NCBI RefSeq assembly: GCF_001074805.1
Contig: NZ_JUPI01000125.1
Coordinates: forward strand, 1-43,662
Length of the DNA stretch: 43,662 nt
Origin: Streptococcus parasanguinis
Lineage (GTDB): Bacteria > Bacillota > Bacilli > Lactobacillales > Streptococcaceae
Reading direction: 5' to 3'
Part shown: piece by piece, positions 26,556 to 34,055 of the stretch
Position numbering within the stretch: position 1 is the stretch's first letter
Layout: each line of letters begins with the position of its first letter
Translations under genes and position numbers: made by a program
The notes under the pieces: generated by a model
Databases searched by the model: none
The model's input: the letters and a program-made list of their open reading frames with translations, nothing else
What the model was told of the DNA's origin: nothing

Positions 26556-27765
26556 GATTGTCCTCACTTTTCTTTAAATAAGCGCGAATCGCTGTCACCA
26601 TCTCCTGCACCTGATCATCCCTAAACACCCGATTCTCACCATTCTGCACATGATTGGTTCCCTCAAAAGAAAAAATAGGGACGCCTTGTTGGCTGAGTGT
26701 TTGCGTGATTTGATCGACCTCATCATAGGGATTGATATCCAGATACAAATCCAATTTTTCTATAACCTTCCGACTAGTCAAAGGATCAAAGGAAGGGTAT
26801 AAAAAGAGGTTGGGGTAGCGTTCCAATTGCACCAGGTTAAAACCAAAATGACTATGGGCAAGAACATGAATCGCGACATCTGGCAACTCTTTTAACAACG
26901 TCTCCAACTCGTGGATATCTGCTGTATGAGTATAAATAGCCGCATGATAAGGAAAAGTTCCCACTAGATCTTGATAAGTTTGCTTCAAAATCGGTTTTCG
27001 AAGCAAAATTTCCTCCCAAGAGAGGGCATAATAAAACCACCATAGATCGCGGAAACGATTGAAACGTTTAGAGGTCCATGGTTTATTATGAGAGGTGTAA
27101 TGAATGACCGCAGGAATCCCTTGAAAGGCCTCATACCAGTCCAAGTCCCCATAGAGGTACTGGTCCTTATCAGATCCTACTTGTAGATTATAAGTCCAAG
27201 GCAATGGATACCAAGCATCTTTGAAATACATATTTAAAATCCCTTGATCTCCATAAACATGCTGATGGTGCTCACGAGTGAGGTCAAAAAGAGCCTCTGT
27301 CACTTGGTGCTCTTGCCACCAAGCCTTATCAATCAGCAAAAGTCCAGCATTAAAACCATCTGTCGTTGTCGGCTTATCTACCACTGCACCCAGTCCATAA
27401 CCTTTTAGATCGACCTCAAATAAAGGCGATAAATCCTGTGTAAAGATCATATCACAATCGAGATAGAGGATTCGCTCTTCTTCCACAATCTCTGGAATAG
27501 CGTAACGGAAATAGGTTGCATAGTGAATATGGTCACTTGGAAGCGAAAAGCACTGGAATTGCTCGGGTGATATCCGACAATTGATCACTTCTGAATCCAA
27601 CTGGCGTAAGCGCTGATTCATGATAGCAAACCACTCAGTTGGTAGATCTTCATTTAAGACATAAATTTTCAACTGGTCCTGATGGGCACACAGTGACTTC
27701 ATAGCGGTTTCCAACTTTTCCATATAAGACAGATTGGCTGAAAACACGACAGCTTTTTTACTCAT
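26542..27765 (-). CDS. Glycosyltransferase family 8 with C-terminal GtfB-like domain
   Basis: 407 aa in two parts. Residues about 1-265 are a GT8 galactosyl/glucosyltransferase: RILYLDCDMIF holds the DxD metal site, FNAGLLLID and HVYGDQGILN follow, and HYTSHNKPW holds the late His. Residues about 270-400 resemble the C-terminal half of the GtfB-like protein two genes downstream: both show a PxVxxHxxA stretch, then YPNLFLYPSFDP against RPNVRLYPGVSL, then LYLDINPYDEV against IYLDCNQGEEV. First gene of the operon; GGGGAA precedes the start. The appended domain may dock the enzyme on the GtfB-bound acceptor (inference). Confidence 0.82.
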   Translation of the reverse strand: MSKKAVVFSANLSYMEKLETAMKSLCAHQDQLKIYVLNEDLPTEWFAIMNQRLRQLDSEVINCRISPEQFQCFSLPSDHIHYATYFRYAIPEIVEEERILYLDCDMIFTQDLSPLFEVDLKGYGLGAVVDKPTTTDGFNAGLLLIDKAWWQEHQVTEALFDLTREHHQHVYGDQGILNMYFKDAWYPLPWTYNLQVGSDKDQYLYGDLDWYEAFQGIPAVIHYTSHNKPWTSKRFNRFRDLWWFYYALSWEEILLRKPILKQTYQDLVGTFPYHAAIYTHTADIHELETLLKELPDVAIHVLAHSHFGFNLVQLERYPNLFLYPSFDPLTSRKVIEKLDLYLDINPYDEVDQITQTLSQQGVPIFSFEGTNHVQNGENRVFRDDQVQEMVTAIRAYLKKSEDNHGSK

Positions 27766-27788
27766 AACTTCCCCTTTTTTCTTTCATT

Positions 27789-27817
27789 AGAATACCATTT
27801 TCAAGAGAGGAAAACAA
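27789..27817 (-). promoter_or_regulatory. Promoter of the glycosyltransferase operon
   Basis: Minus strand TTGTTT (27812-27817), 17-nt spacer, TATTCT (27789-27794) with TGG before it. Confidence 0.6.
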
Positions 27818-27830
27818 TTTCTAAACCCCA

Positions 27831-27866
27831 AAAAGAGGCCTAGACAAGTGTCTATGACCTCTTTTA
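27831..27866 (-). terminator. Terminator of the codY-pncA operon
   Basis: Minus strand AAAGAGGTCATAGACA, loop, TGTCTAGGCCTCTTTTT; a long stem with one mismatch. Confidence 0.85.
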
Positions 27867-27876
27867 CATCGGTTTC

Positions 27877-28455
27877 TTATTTTTGGTCTAATACAGCTAG
27901 TGTATCGTCTACCAAACTTGCCCCTAAGACATGCTTGAAGTGATTCAAAGCAAACTGGTGATTTTCAGGAGTGAGCGACGCCACTGCAGGTTCCACAACT
28001 TCGATCTGATAACCCAGATTGTAGGCATCAACCGCTGTATGAAGGACACAGATATCGGTCAAGACACCCGTCAAAATAACGGTATCCACATGACGTTCAC
28101 GAAGGCGGATATCTAGATCCGTCCCTGAAAAAGCAGAATAATGACGTTTGTCCATCCAAAAGACGCGTGGATCCGCTTTGTGCTCCCGATAAAAATCTTC
28201 TAAAGGGCCGTACAAATCACGTCCACTAGTCCCAATGATATTATGGGGTGGGAAGAGCTTGCTTTCAGGATGAAAAGGATCGTCTACATCATGCGCATCA
28301 ATGGCAAAAAAGACATAGGCTCCTTGGTCAAAGGCCAATTGGGTCACCTGAGCAATGCTCTCAGAAATGGCTTGGGCGGGAGCCCCTGCCGTTAGCTTAC
28401 CTTCATCCGCTACAAAATCAACGGTGTAGTCAATTGAAATTAATGCTTTAGCCAT
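27877..28455 (-). CDS. pncA: Nicotinamidase / isochorismatase-family cysteine hydrolase
   Basis: 192 aa. Triad: Asp in ALISIDYTVDF (Asp9), Lys in FWMDKRHYSAF (about 102), Cys in TGVLTDICVLHTA (about 135). Metal-site candidates Asp and His lie in FFAIDAHDVDD. Nicotinamidase converts nicotinamide to nicotinate for NAD salvage; the paired position after codY is the streptococcal pncA site. It starts on a one-base TAATG overlap with the codY stop, with a weak ribosome site, so it depends on codY translation. Confidence 0.87.
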   Translation of the reverse strand: MAKALISIDYTVDFVADEGKLTAGAPAQAISESIAQVTQLAFDQGAYVFFAIDAHDVDDPFHPESKLFPPHNIIGTSGRDLYGPLEDFYREHKADPRVFWMDKRHYSAFSGTDLDIRLRERHVDTVILTGVLTDICVLHTAVDAYNLGYQIEVVEPAVASLTPENHQFALNHFKHVLGASLVDDTLAVLDQK

Positions 28456-29243
28456 TAGTAATCTCTTTTCTTAATTTCTTCAAAAATATCTGGTATCAAC
28501 ACTTTAAGATAAGTTCCCTTCATTCCAAGAGAACGGCTTTCAATAATGCCAGCCGACTCCAATTTCCGAAGTGCATTGACAATCACAGAACGGGTAATGC
28601 CAATCCGATCTGCGATGATAGAAGCAGTCAACTGACCTTCATTGCCTTTCAATTCACTAAGAATGGCAGAAACAGCCCGCAATTCAGAGTATGACAAGGT
28701 ATTGACAGCCATATTCACCGCTGTGCGACGACGAATATTCTTCTCGTCCTCCTCACGTTGGTAGTTCAGCATTTGAATCCCTACCACGGTACTAGCAATC
28801 TCAACCAAGATCAAATCATCATCCGCAAACTGTTTATCATTGCGCCAAATGATTAAGGAACCCAACCGAATCCCAGAAACATGAATAGGCGCAATGGTGG
28901 TCAAGCCATCAGGAAATTCAGACTTGGTTTCAACCGGAAAGATACTCAAATCATGGTCCACATCTAAATTAGCTTCTGTATCGTAGACCAAACTAGCCGC
29001 CTTGGCATAATCTTCTGGTAGTTTTTTGTTTTGGAAGAAAGCTTCTACCCGGTCATTGTTGGTCTTATAACGCATGAAATAACCAAGGAGGGTTCCCTTA
29101 CTGTTAATGATACAGGCATTACAGTGAATAATATCCGCCAATTGCTGGGCAATATCATTATAAGGCATCTCAGCCTGCAACTGTTCATCTGTCCGTTTCA
29201 AGATGGATGTAATTTTACGTGTCTTTTCTAATAAGTTTGCCAT
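28455..29243 (-). CDS. codY: GTP-sensing global repressor CodY
   Basis: 262 aa, the standard length. The N-terminal GAF domain (about 1-155) binds branched-chain amino acids; in streptococci GTP is usually not an effector. The C-terminal winged helix contains [39 protein letters not shown], including the highly conserved recognition helix. Represses amino acid uptake and biosynthesis genes when nutrients are plentiful. A CodY box abuts its own -35, indicating autoregulation, and pncA is downstream in the same operon. Confidence 0.97.
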   Translation of the reverse strand: MANLLEKTRKITSILKRTDEQLQAEMPYNDIAQQLADIIHCNACIINSKGTLLGYFMRYKTNNDRVEAFFQNKKLPEDYAKAASLVYDTEANLDVDHDLSIFPVETKSEFPDGLTTIAPIHVSGIRLGSLIIWRNDKQFADDDLILVEIASTVVGIQMLNYQREEDEKNIRRRTAVNMAVNTLSYSELRAVSAILSELKGNEGQLTASIIADRIGITRSVIVNALRKLESAGIIESRSLGMKGTYLKVLIPDIFEEIKKRDY

Positions 29244-29269
29244 AATAAACCTCGCATATAGTCAGCTCA

Positions 29270-29298
29270 AGTATATCATATAAGTGTGGGAATTTCAA
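29270..29298 (-). promoter_or_regulatory. Promoter of codY-pncA
   Basis: Minus strand TTGAAA (29293-29298), 17-nt spacer, TATACT (29270-29275) with TGA before it. Confidence 0.8.
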
Positions 29299-29301
29299 TC
29301 A

Positions 29302-29316
29302 AATTATCTGAAAATT
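29302..29316. promoter_or_regulatory. CodY box upstream of codY
   Basis: AATTATCTGAAAATT, 14 of 15 matches to AATTTTCWGAAAATT, 4 bp upstream of the codY -35 box. Confidence 0.8.
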
Positions 29317-29390
29317 ATTTATTTTTTCTACAATTATGCACAATTCAGAAAAATGGCGATGAGATAACATGGATTTTATAAAATGAAACA

Positions 29391-29420
29391 AAAAAAGATT
29401 GAAGACCTTCATCTTCAATC
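29391..29420 (-). terminator. Terminator after the aminotransferase gene
   Basis: Minus strand GATTGAAG, loop ATGAAGGT, CTTCAATCTTTTTTT. Confidence 0.85.
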
Positions 29421-29430
29421 CTTTAGCTAA

Positions 29431-30645
29431 TTAGCGTTTGTATTGTTTCAAGAAACGAGTCATTTTTTCTTGAATTTGAGCCAATTCATCCACACGTGGG
29501 AGGTAAACGATCCGGAAGTGATCTGGGTCCTTCCAGTTAAAACCACGGCCATGAACCAAAAGAATCTTTTCTTGCTTCAAGAATTCTAAAACAAATTGTT
29601 CATCGTCATCCACACGGTACATATCCCGATCAATCTTAGGGAAGATATACAATCCAGCCTTTGGCTTAACAGCTGAGAGGCCTGGAATCTCATTGATGGC
29701 TTTGTAAATAAAGTTCCGTTGTTCGTAGATTCGACCACCTGGAAGCAAGAGTTCATCCACAGATTGATAGCCTCCAAGAGAGGTTTGCACAACATGTTGA
29801 GATAAAACATTTGAGCAAAGACGCATATTGGACAACATGTTCAAGCCTTCGATATAGCCCTTCACATGATGCTTCGGACCAGACAGAACCATCCAACCAA
29901 CACGGAAGCCTGCGATGCGGTGTGATTTGGACAAACCGTTCATGCTGACACAGAAAAGATCAGGCGCTAAGCTTGCAATAGCCGTGTGCTTTTCGCCATC
30001 CATGACCAAGCGATCGTAGATTTCATCCGCAAAGATGATCAAGTTATTTTGGCGAGCAATCTCTACAATCTCAAGCAAGATCTCATCTGGATAGAGGGCA
30101 CCCGTTGGGTTATTCGGGTTGATGACAACGATGGCTTTGGTATTTGAGGTAATTTTCGACTTGATATCCTCGATATCTGGATACCAGTTTGCTTCTTCAT
30201 CACAAAGATAGTGAACCGCATTCCCACCAGCTAGGCTGACAGCTGCTGTCCAAAGAGGATAGTCCGGCATAGGAACCAAGACTTCATCGCCATTGTCGAG
30301 CAGTCCTTGCATGGACATGACGATCAGCTCACTCACTCCATTTCCAAGGTAAATATCATCAATATCCACATTTGGAATTTTTTTCAACTGGCAGTACTGC
30401 ATGATGGCCTTGCGGGCTGAAAAGATCCCTTTTGAATCTGAATAGCCTTCACTATCACGCGCATTCATGATCAAATCATGGATAACTTCATCTGGAGCTG
30501 TAAAACCAAATTCAGCAGGATTCCCTGTATTCAAACGAAGAATTTTTTCTCCATTTGCTCGCATGCGCATGGCTTCTTCCAAGACTGGACCACGAATATC
30601 GTAAGCGACATGTTCGAGTTTGCTTGATTTATTATATTCCTTCAT
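29431..30645 (-). CDS. AlaT-like pyridoxal-phosphate aminotransferase
   Basis: 404 aa class I/II aminotransferase. PLP-binding hallmarks: NGVSELIVMSMQGLL, NPNNPTGALYPDE (Asn), FADEIYDRLV (Asp-x-x-Tyr), the Schiff-base lysine in SMNGLSKSHRIAGFRVGW, and the carboxylate-binding Arg near the C-terminus (FRIVYLP). It is close to the AlaT branch, which makes alanine from pyruvate with glutamate; other amino donors are possible. Monocistronic, divergent from the universal stress gene, and upstream of codY on the same strand. Confidence 0.88.
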   Translation of the reverse strand: MKEYNKSSKLEHVAYDIRGPVLEEAMRMRANGEKILRLNTGNPAEFGFTAPDEVIHDLIMNARDSEGYSDSKGIFSARKAIMQYCQLKKIPNVDIDDIYLGNGVSELIVMSMQGLLDNGDEVLVPMPDYPLWTAAVSLAGGNAVHYLCDEEANWYPDIEDIKSKITSNTKAIVVINPNNPTGALYPDEILLEIVEIARQNNLIIFADEIYDRLVMDGEKHTAIASLAPDLFCVSMNGLSKSHRIAGFRVGWMVLSGPKHHVKGYIEGLNMLSNMRLCSNVLSQHVVQTSLGGYQSVDELLLPGGRIYEQRNFIYKAINEIPGLSAVKPKAGLYIFPKIDRDMYRVDDDEQFVLEFLKQEKILLVHGRGFNWKDPDHFRIVYLPRVDELAQIQEKMTRFLKQYKR

Positions 30646-30674
30646 ATTCTGCCTCGATTCACGAAATTATCTCT

Positions 30675-30703
30675 ATTATACCACTAGTTCAAATAGAGTA
30701 CAA
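30675..30703 (-). promoter_or_regulatory. Promoter of the aminotransferase gene
   Basis: Minus strand TTGTAC (30698-30703), 17-nt spacer, TATAAT (30675-30680) with TGG before it. Confidence 0.75.
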
Positions 30704-30756
30704 ATTGAGGACTTTAAAAATTCTGTAAAAATATACCAGAAAAGTGAGACTTTACC

Positions 30757-30785
30757 TTTACATTCTAGCTTAAAAGGAATAAAAT
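30757..30785 (+). promoter_or_regulatory. Promoter of the universal stress protein gene
   Basis: TTTACA (30757-30762), 17-nt spacer, TAAAAT (30780-30785). The leader is about 60 nt. Confidence 0.6.
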
Positions 30786-30852
30786 ATAAGTGTATAAAGA
30801 ATAGAAAAACTTCTGTTCTATCCATGTTTTCAAGCTATAAGGAGGTAGGGTT

Positions 30853-31305
30853 ATGTCTCAAAAATACGAAAACATCATGGTCGCCGTCGACGGTTCTCAT
30901 GAAGCGGAATTAGCCTTTGAAAAAGGGGTTAATGTTTCTCTTCGCAACGGCTCTAAATTGACTATTGTCCACGTCATCGATACCCGTGCCCTTCAAAGTG
31001 TCTCAACCTTTGATGCTGAAGTCTACGAAGAATTGCAAGAAGAAGCCAATGAATTGCTCAAAGGCTACAAGGAACGTGCTGAAAAAGTCGGGGTTCAAAA
31101 TATTGCGACTGTTGTAGAAATGGGAAATCCAAAGGTCCTCTTGGCCAATGATATCCCAAGTAAAGAAGGGGTTGACCTTATTATGGTCGGTGCTACTGGA
31201 CTCAATGCATTCGAACGCTTAATGGTCGGATCCTCCTCAGAATACATCCTTCGCCACGCCAAAGTAGACTTACTAGTGGTGCGCGATAAGGATAAAACCA
31301 TGTAA
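30853..31305 (+). CDS. Universal stress protein, UspA family, ATP-binding type
   Basis: 150 aa, one Usp domain. Nucleotide-binding features: N-terminal MVAVDGSHEAELA and the C-terminal GATGLNAFERLMVGSSS, which fits the G-x2-G-x9-G-S/T loop of ATP-binding Usp proteins. Soluble, probably dimeric. Strong AAGGAGG ribosome site. It is one of only two plus-strand genes here and is divergent from the aminotransferase. Confidence 0.92.
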   Translation: MSQKYENIMVAVDGSHEAELAFEKGVNVSLRNGSKLTIVHVIDTRALQSVSTFDAEVYEELQEEANELLKGYKERAEKVGVQNIATVVEMGNPKVLLANDIPSKEGVDLIMVGATGLNAFERLMVGSSSEYILRHAKVDLLVVRDKDKTM

Positions 31306-31311
31306 GAAAGA

Positions 31312-31343
31312 AAAAGTTTGGAACCTTTGTTCCAAACTTTTTT
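31312..31343. terminator. Bidirectional terminator between usp and the HAD-fusion gene
   Basis: AAAAAGTTTGGAA, loop CCTTTG, TTCCAAACTTTTTT: symmetric A and T runs serve both convergent genes. The HAD-fusion stop codon lies within the T-run. Confidence 0.9.
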
Positions 31344-32742
31344 AGTTGTCTTTTTTTGCTTCTTTTTGTTTCGCGTGTTTTTCGTAGGCCTTGAGCTGGC
31401 GATCGAGTTCTTTTTGGATAGCTGGTTCTGGGGCGTATTTTTCTTCCCAATCATCTGGCTTCAATATCTTGTGAGTCACTGGATCAAAGTGCGCTCTTCC
31501 ATCTGGGAAAATCTTACCCATATTTGCCCGATGAACAATCTCAAAGACCTCTTCAGGATCCACTCCCATTAGAACAAAGCTACCATAAGTCAGATAGAGG
31601 GTATCGATTAAGGCATCGACCTGTCCCACCATGGAAATCTCAGCCGGATGCTTGCTCCGCACCTTATCTGCAGCCTTATCCAAAGCTTCGTGAAGGGCTG
31701 CTACCGAGCGATCAAATTCTTCCTCACTTGAGCTAGCTGCTCGAACAAATTCCACCAGTTCCTCTTGCTTGAACATAGTCCGATAAAGGGCATCTTGAGG
31801 TTGCCAGACCACTGGTTTCTCCTGGGTTTCCCCATCCATTACACCATGGAAGGTTTTGACCTTATTGAAGTGATCATCCTTAGAAAGAAAGAGTTCTTTC
31901 TCTGAGAGAATACCAAAGTGTTGCAGGGCTTTTTGAATGCCATCCTTGCCATTACTAGTCGTGGTATGCTTGGCAATTGCTTTAACACTAGTGGTTCCAT
32001 TTCCCATCGCAATGGACAAGCCAACTCCCGAAAGCATTTCTAAATCATTATCCGAATCCCCAAAAGCCATCACTTCATCGATGTCAAAGCCAAATTCCTG
32101 GCCAACGATGCGGATGCCTTCTAGCTTCGAAATGCCTGGGTTGAGGACGTCTGCTGCAAAGGGGCTGGAACGTGTAAATTTCAGATGTGGAAACTCTTTT
32201 TCAATTTTTGCAGTCTCTTCCGGACTCGATAAGATCAGTACTTGGTAGATTGGTTCTTGCGCTAGTGCATAGAGGGTGTCCTGATCCTGTGGGACGACCT
32301 TGCTGACAACTTTGTTAAATCCTCGACTGACTGTTCGGGCCATTTTGCGAGGCACAAAGCGACTGGACCAGGTTGAAATAGGACTCATCCCAAAACTCAT
32401 GATCCGAGAACCAAATACTCCATCCTTTGTCCCAAGAGCAATTTCCTTACGGTGTTCTCGAGCATAGTCGATCAGCTGGTGCAGGCTCTTTTTGTCGATT
32501 GGGCTGGTAAACAGTACGCGATCCTTGGTCAAAATATATTGACCATTATAGGTTACTGCAAAGTCAAAGCCATAGCGTTCCATAAAGGGTTTGACAAAGG
32601 CAGGTCCCCGCCCTGTCGCAAGGCCTACATAGATTCCTTCTTCCTTCAAAGATTGAATAGCTTTTTCTGTTGATTTTAAGACCGCTCGACTATCATTGAC
32701 CAGGGTCCCATCGATATCAAAAAAGACTGCTTTTATTTCCAT
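31342..32742 (-). CDS. Cof-type HAD phosphatase fused to a HisE/MazG-like pyrophosphohydrolase domain
   Basis: 466 aa. Residues about 1-270 are a HAD-IIB (Cof) phosphatase: motif I FFDIDGTLV, GLATGRGPAF, and motif IV FGDSDNDLEML. Residues about 310-455 are a separate helical domain with VDALIDTLYLTYG, VHRANMGK and DGRAHFDPVTHKILKPDDW, the pattern of the all-alpha NTP pyrophosphatase (phosphoribosyl-ATP pyrophosphohydrolase-like) family. Such a two-domain protein could split a nucleotide to a monophosphate and then dephosphorylate it, or clear toxic nucleotides; this is inference. The ribosome site is weak. Divergent from asparaginase. Confidence 0.83.
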   Translation of the reverse strand: MEIKAVFFDIDGTLVNDSRAVLKSTEKAIQSLKEEGIYVGLATGRGPAFVKPFMERYGFDFAVTYNGQYILTKDRVLFTSPIDKKSLHQLIDYAREHRKEIALGTKDGVFGSRIMSFGMSPISTWSSRFVPRKMARTVSRGFNKVVSKVVPQDQDTLYALAQEPIYQVLILSSPEETAKIEKEFPHLKFTRSSPFAADVLNPGISKLEGIRIVGQEFGFDIDEVMAFGDSDNDLEMLSGVGLSIAMGNGTTSVKAIAKHTTTSNGKDGIQKALQHFGILSEKELFLSKDDHFNKVKTFHGVMDGETQEKPVVWQPQDALYRTMFKQEELVEFVRAASSSEEEFDRSVAALHEALDKAADKVRSKHPAEISMVGQVDALIDTLYLTYGSFVLMGVDPEEVFEIVHRANMGKIFPDGRAHFDPVTHKILKPDDWEEKYAPEPAIQKELDRQLKAYEKHAKQKEAKKDN

Positions 32743-32764
32743 GTCTACTGTTTCTTTCTTTTTA

Positions 32765-32773
32765 TGATAAAAT
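32765..32773 (+). promoter_or_regulatory. Extended -10 of the asparaginase promoter
   Basis: TGATAAAAT; no good -35. It lies head-on beside the opposing -10 at 32776-32781. Confidence 0.5.
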
Positions 32774-32775
32774 AA

Positions 32776-32784
32776 ATTATATCA
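32776..32784 (-). promoter_or_regulatory. Extended -10 of the HAD-fusion promoter
   Basis: Minus strand TGATATAAT; weak -35 at 17 nt (GTGAAG). Confidence 0.55.
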
Positions 32785-32804
32785 CATATTCCAAGGAGCT
32801 TCAC

Positions 32805-33767
32805 ATGTTTAAAAAAATTTTAGCACTTCATACAGGAGGGACTATTTCCATGGCTGCTGATGACTCTGGGGCAGTAATTACTAATGAAATCAATCCCATG
32901 ACCCAAGTTATTTCTCCAATTGAAGGAATTGAAGTCACCTCTGAGGATATCTTCAATCTACCAAGTCCACAAATGACACCGCATCACATGTTAGCTCTAT
33001 ACCAAAGAATCAAAGAGGCAGCCAGCCACTTCGATGGCATCGTTATTACACACGGGACCGATACGCTGGAAGAAACAGCTTATTTTTTGGATACCATGGA
33101 GTTACCTGAAATCTCCGTGGTGATTACAGGAGCCATGCGAAGTTCTAACGAACTTGGAAGTGACGGTGTCTATAATTTCTTAACAGCCCTCCGAGTGGCA
33201 GCCAATCCAAAAGCACGTGATAAGGGTGTCTTAGTCGTCATGAACGACGAAATTCATGCGGCCAAGTACGTCACCAAAACCCACACCACCAATGTCAGTA
33301 CCTTTCAGACACCAACCCACGGCCCTCTGGGGTTGGTCATGAAAAAGGAAATCCTCTTCTTTAAAACAGCTGAGCCACGAGTGCGCTTCGATCTCGATAA
33401 AATTGAAGGTTTCGTTCCCATTATCGCTACTTATGCTGGTATGAAAACTGATCTGTTAGATCTACTGGATCACTCAAAAATTGATGGCCTCATTATTGAA
33501 GCCTTTGGAGCTGGAAATATCCCTAAAGAAACTGCCCATAAACTCCAAGAATTCATAGATGCCGGACTTCCAATCGCTTTAGTGTCCCGCTGCTTCAACG
33601 GGATCGCAGAACCAGTTTACGCGTATGAAGGAGGTGGCGTCCAACTCCATCAAGCCGGTGTCTTTTTCATCAAAGAATTAAATGCCCCCAAAGCTCGCAT
33701 CAAACTTCTCATCGCCCTCAATGCCGGCCTAAAAGGACAAGAACTCAAAGAATATATCGAAGGGTAA
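32805..33767 (+). CDS. ansA: L-asparaginase, type I (cytoplasmic)
   Basis: 320 aa, no signal peptide. Both catalytic motifs are present: LHTGGTISM (nucleophile Thr, about residues 10-17) and ITHGTDTLEETAYFLD (Thr-Asp, about 86-88, with Lys further on in NPKARDKG). Hydrolyses asparagine to aspartate and ammonia in the cytoplasm. AAGGAG is 6-7 nt before the start. Its neighbours, the Cof hydrolase and the stress protein, are the same as in pneumococcus. Confidence 0.93.
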   Translation: MFKKILALHTGGTISMAADDSGAVITNEINPMTQVISPIEGIEVTSEDIFNLPSPQMTPHHMLALYQRIKEAASHFDGIVITHGTDTLEETAYFLDTMELPEISVVITGAMRSSNELGSDGVYNFLTALRVAANPKARDKGVLVVMNDEIHAAKYVTKTHTTNVSTFQTPTHGPLGLVMKKEILFFKTAEPRVRFDLDKIEGFVPIIATYAGMKTDLLDLLDHSKIDGLIIEAFGAGNIPKETAHKLQEFIDAGLPIALVSRCFNGIAEPVYAYEGGGVQLHQAGVFFIKELNAPKARIKLLIALNAGLKGQELKEYIEG

Positions 33768-34001
33768 AACAAGATACAAAGCCCGTAAAATGCCAAGTGA
33801 AAATAGGAAATTGTCGCCGGGAGCGAAGCTCACAAGAAAATTTATCTTTTTCACACAGCATTTAGGGCGTGTTCAATTCGTGTAACGGCAAGCACTAGGG
33901 TGCCTTGCCTACACGACTCACTAACTCCTCAGGTGGATGGTATCTATCCACCTTCGTCCTGTCGCAATTTAACAAGATACAAAGGGCGTTAAATGCAATC
34001 T
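33768..34001. repeat. Structured intergenic element bounded by 26-bp direct repeats
   Basis: The copies at 33768-33793 and 33971-33996 match at 23 of 26 positions and share AACAAGATACAAAG. Between them are two strong hairpins without a U tail. The first runs from CGTGTA (33879-33884) to TACACG (33910-33915), with GGCAAG-CAC and GTG-C-CTTGCC inside. The second pairs AGGTGGAT (33931-33938) with ATCCACCT (33946-33953). There is no coding sequence. It could be a mobile repeat (MITE-like) or a structured RNA. Confidence 0.65.
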
Positions 34002-34050
34002 TAAAAGTGAGTAGCGTAGAAACAACACATTTCCACTCTACTCACTTTTT
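34002..34050. terminator. Bidirectional terminator between ansA and recG
   Basis: A 12-bp perfect stem, AAAAGTGAGTAG with CTACTCACTTTT, and a long loop; T-runs on both strands. Confidence 0.8.
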
Positions 34051-34055
34051 ATGAT

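Noticed and set aside
31095..31454. Open frames antisense to the universal stress gene and its terminator
   Set aside because: Highly basic, low-complexity translations crossing a terminator; shadows of the real genes.
33768..34001. CiaR-controlled small RNA (csRNA) in the ansA-recG gap
   Set aside because: A CTCCTC stretch is present, but no TTTAAG-N5-TTTAAG CiaR site and no terminator directly behind the hairpins.
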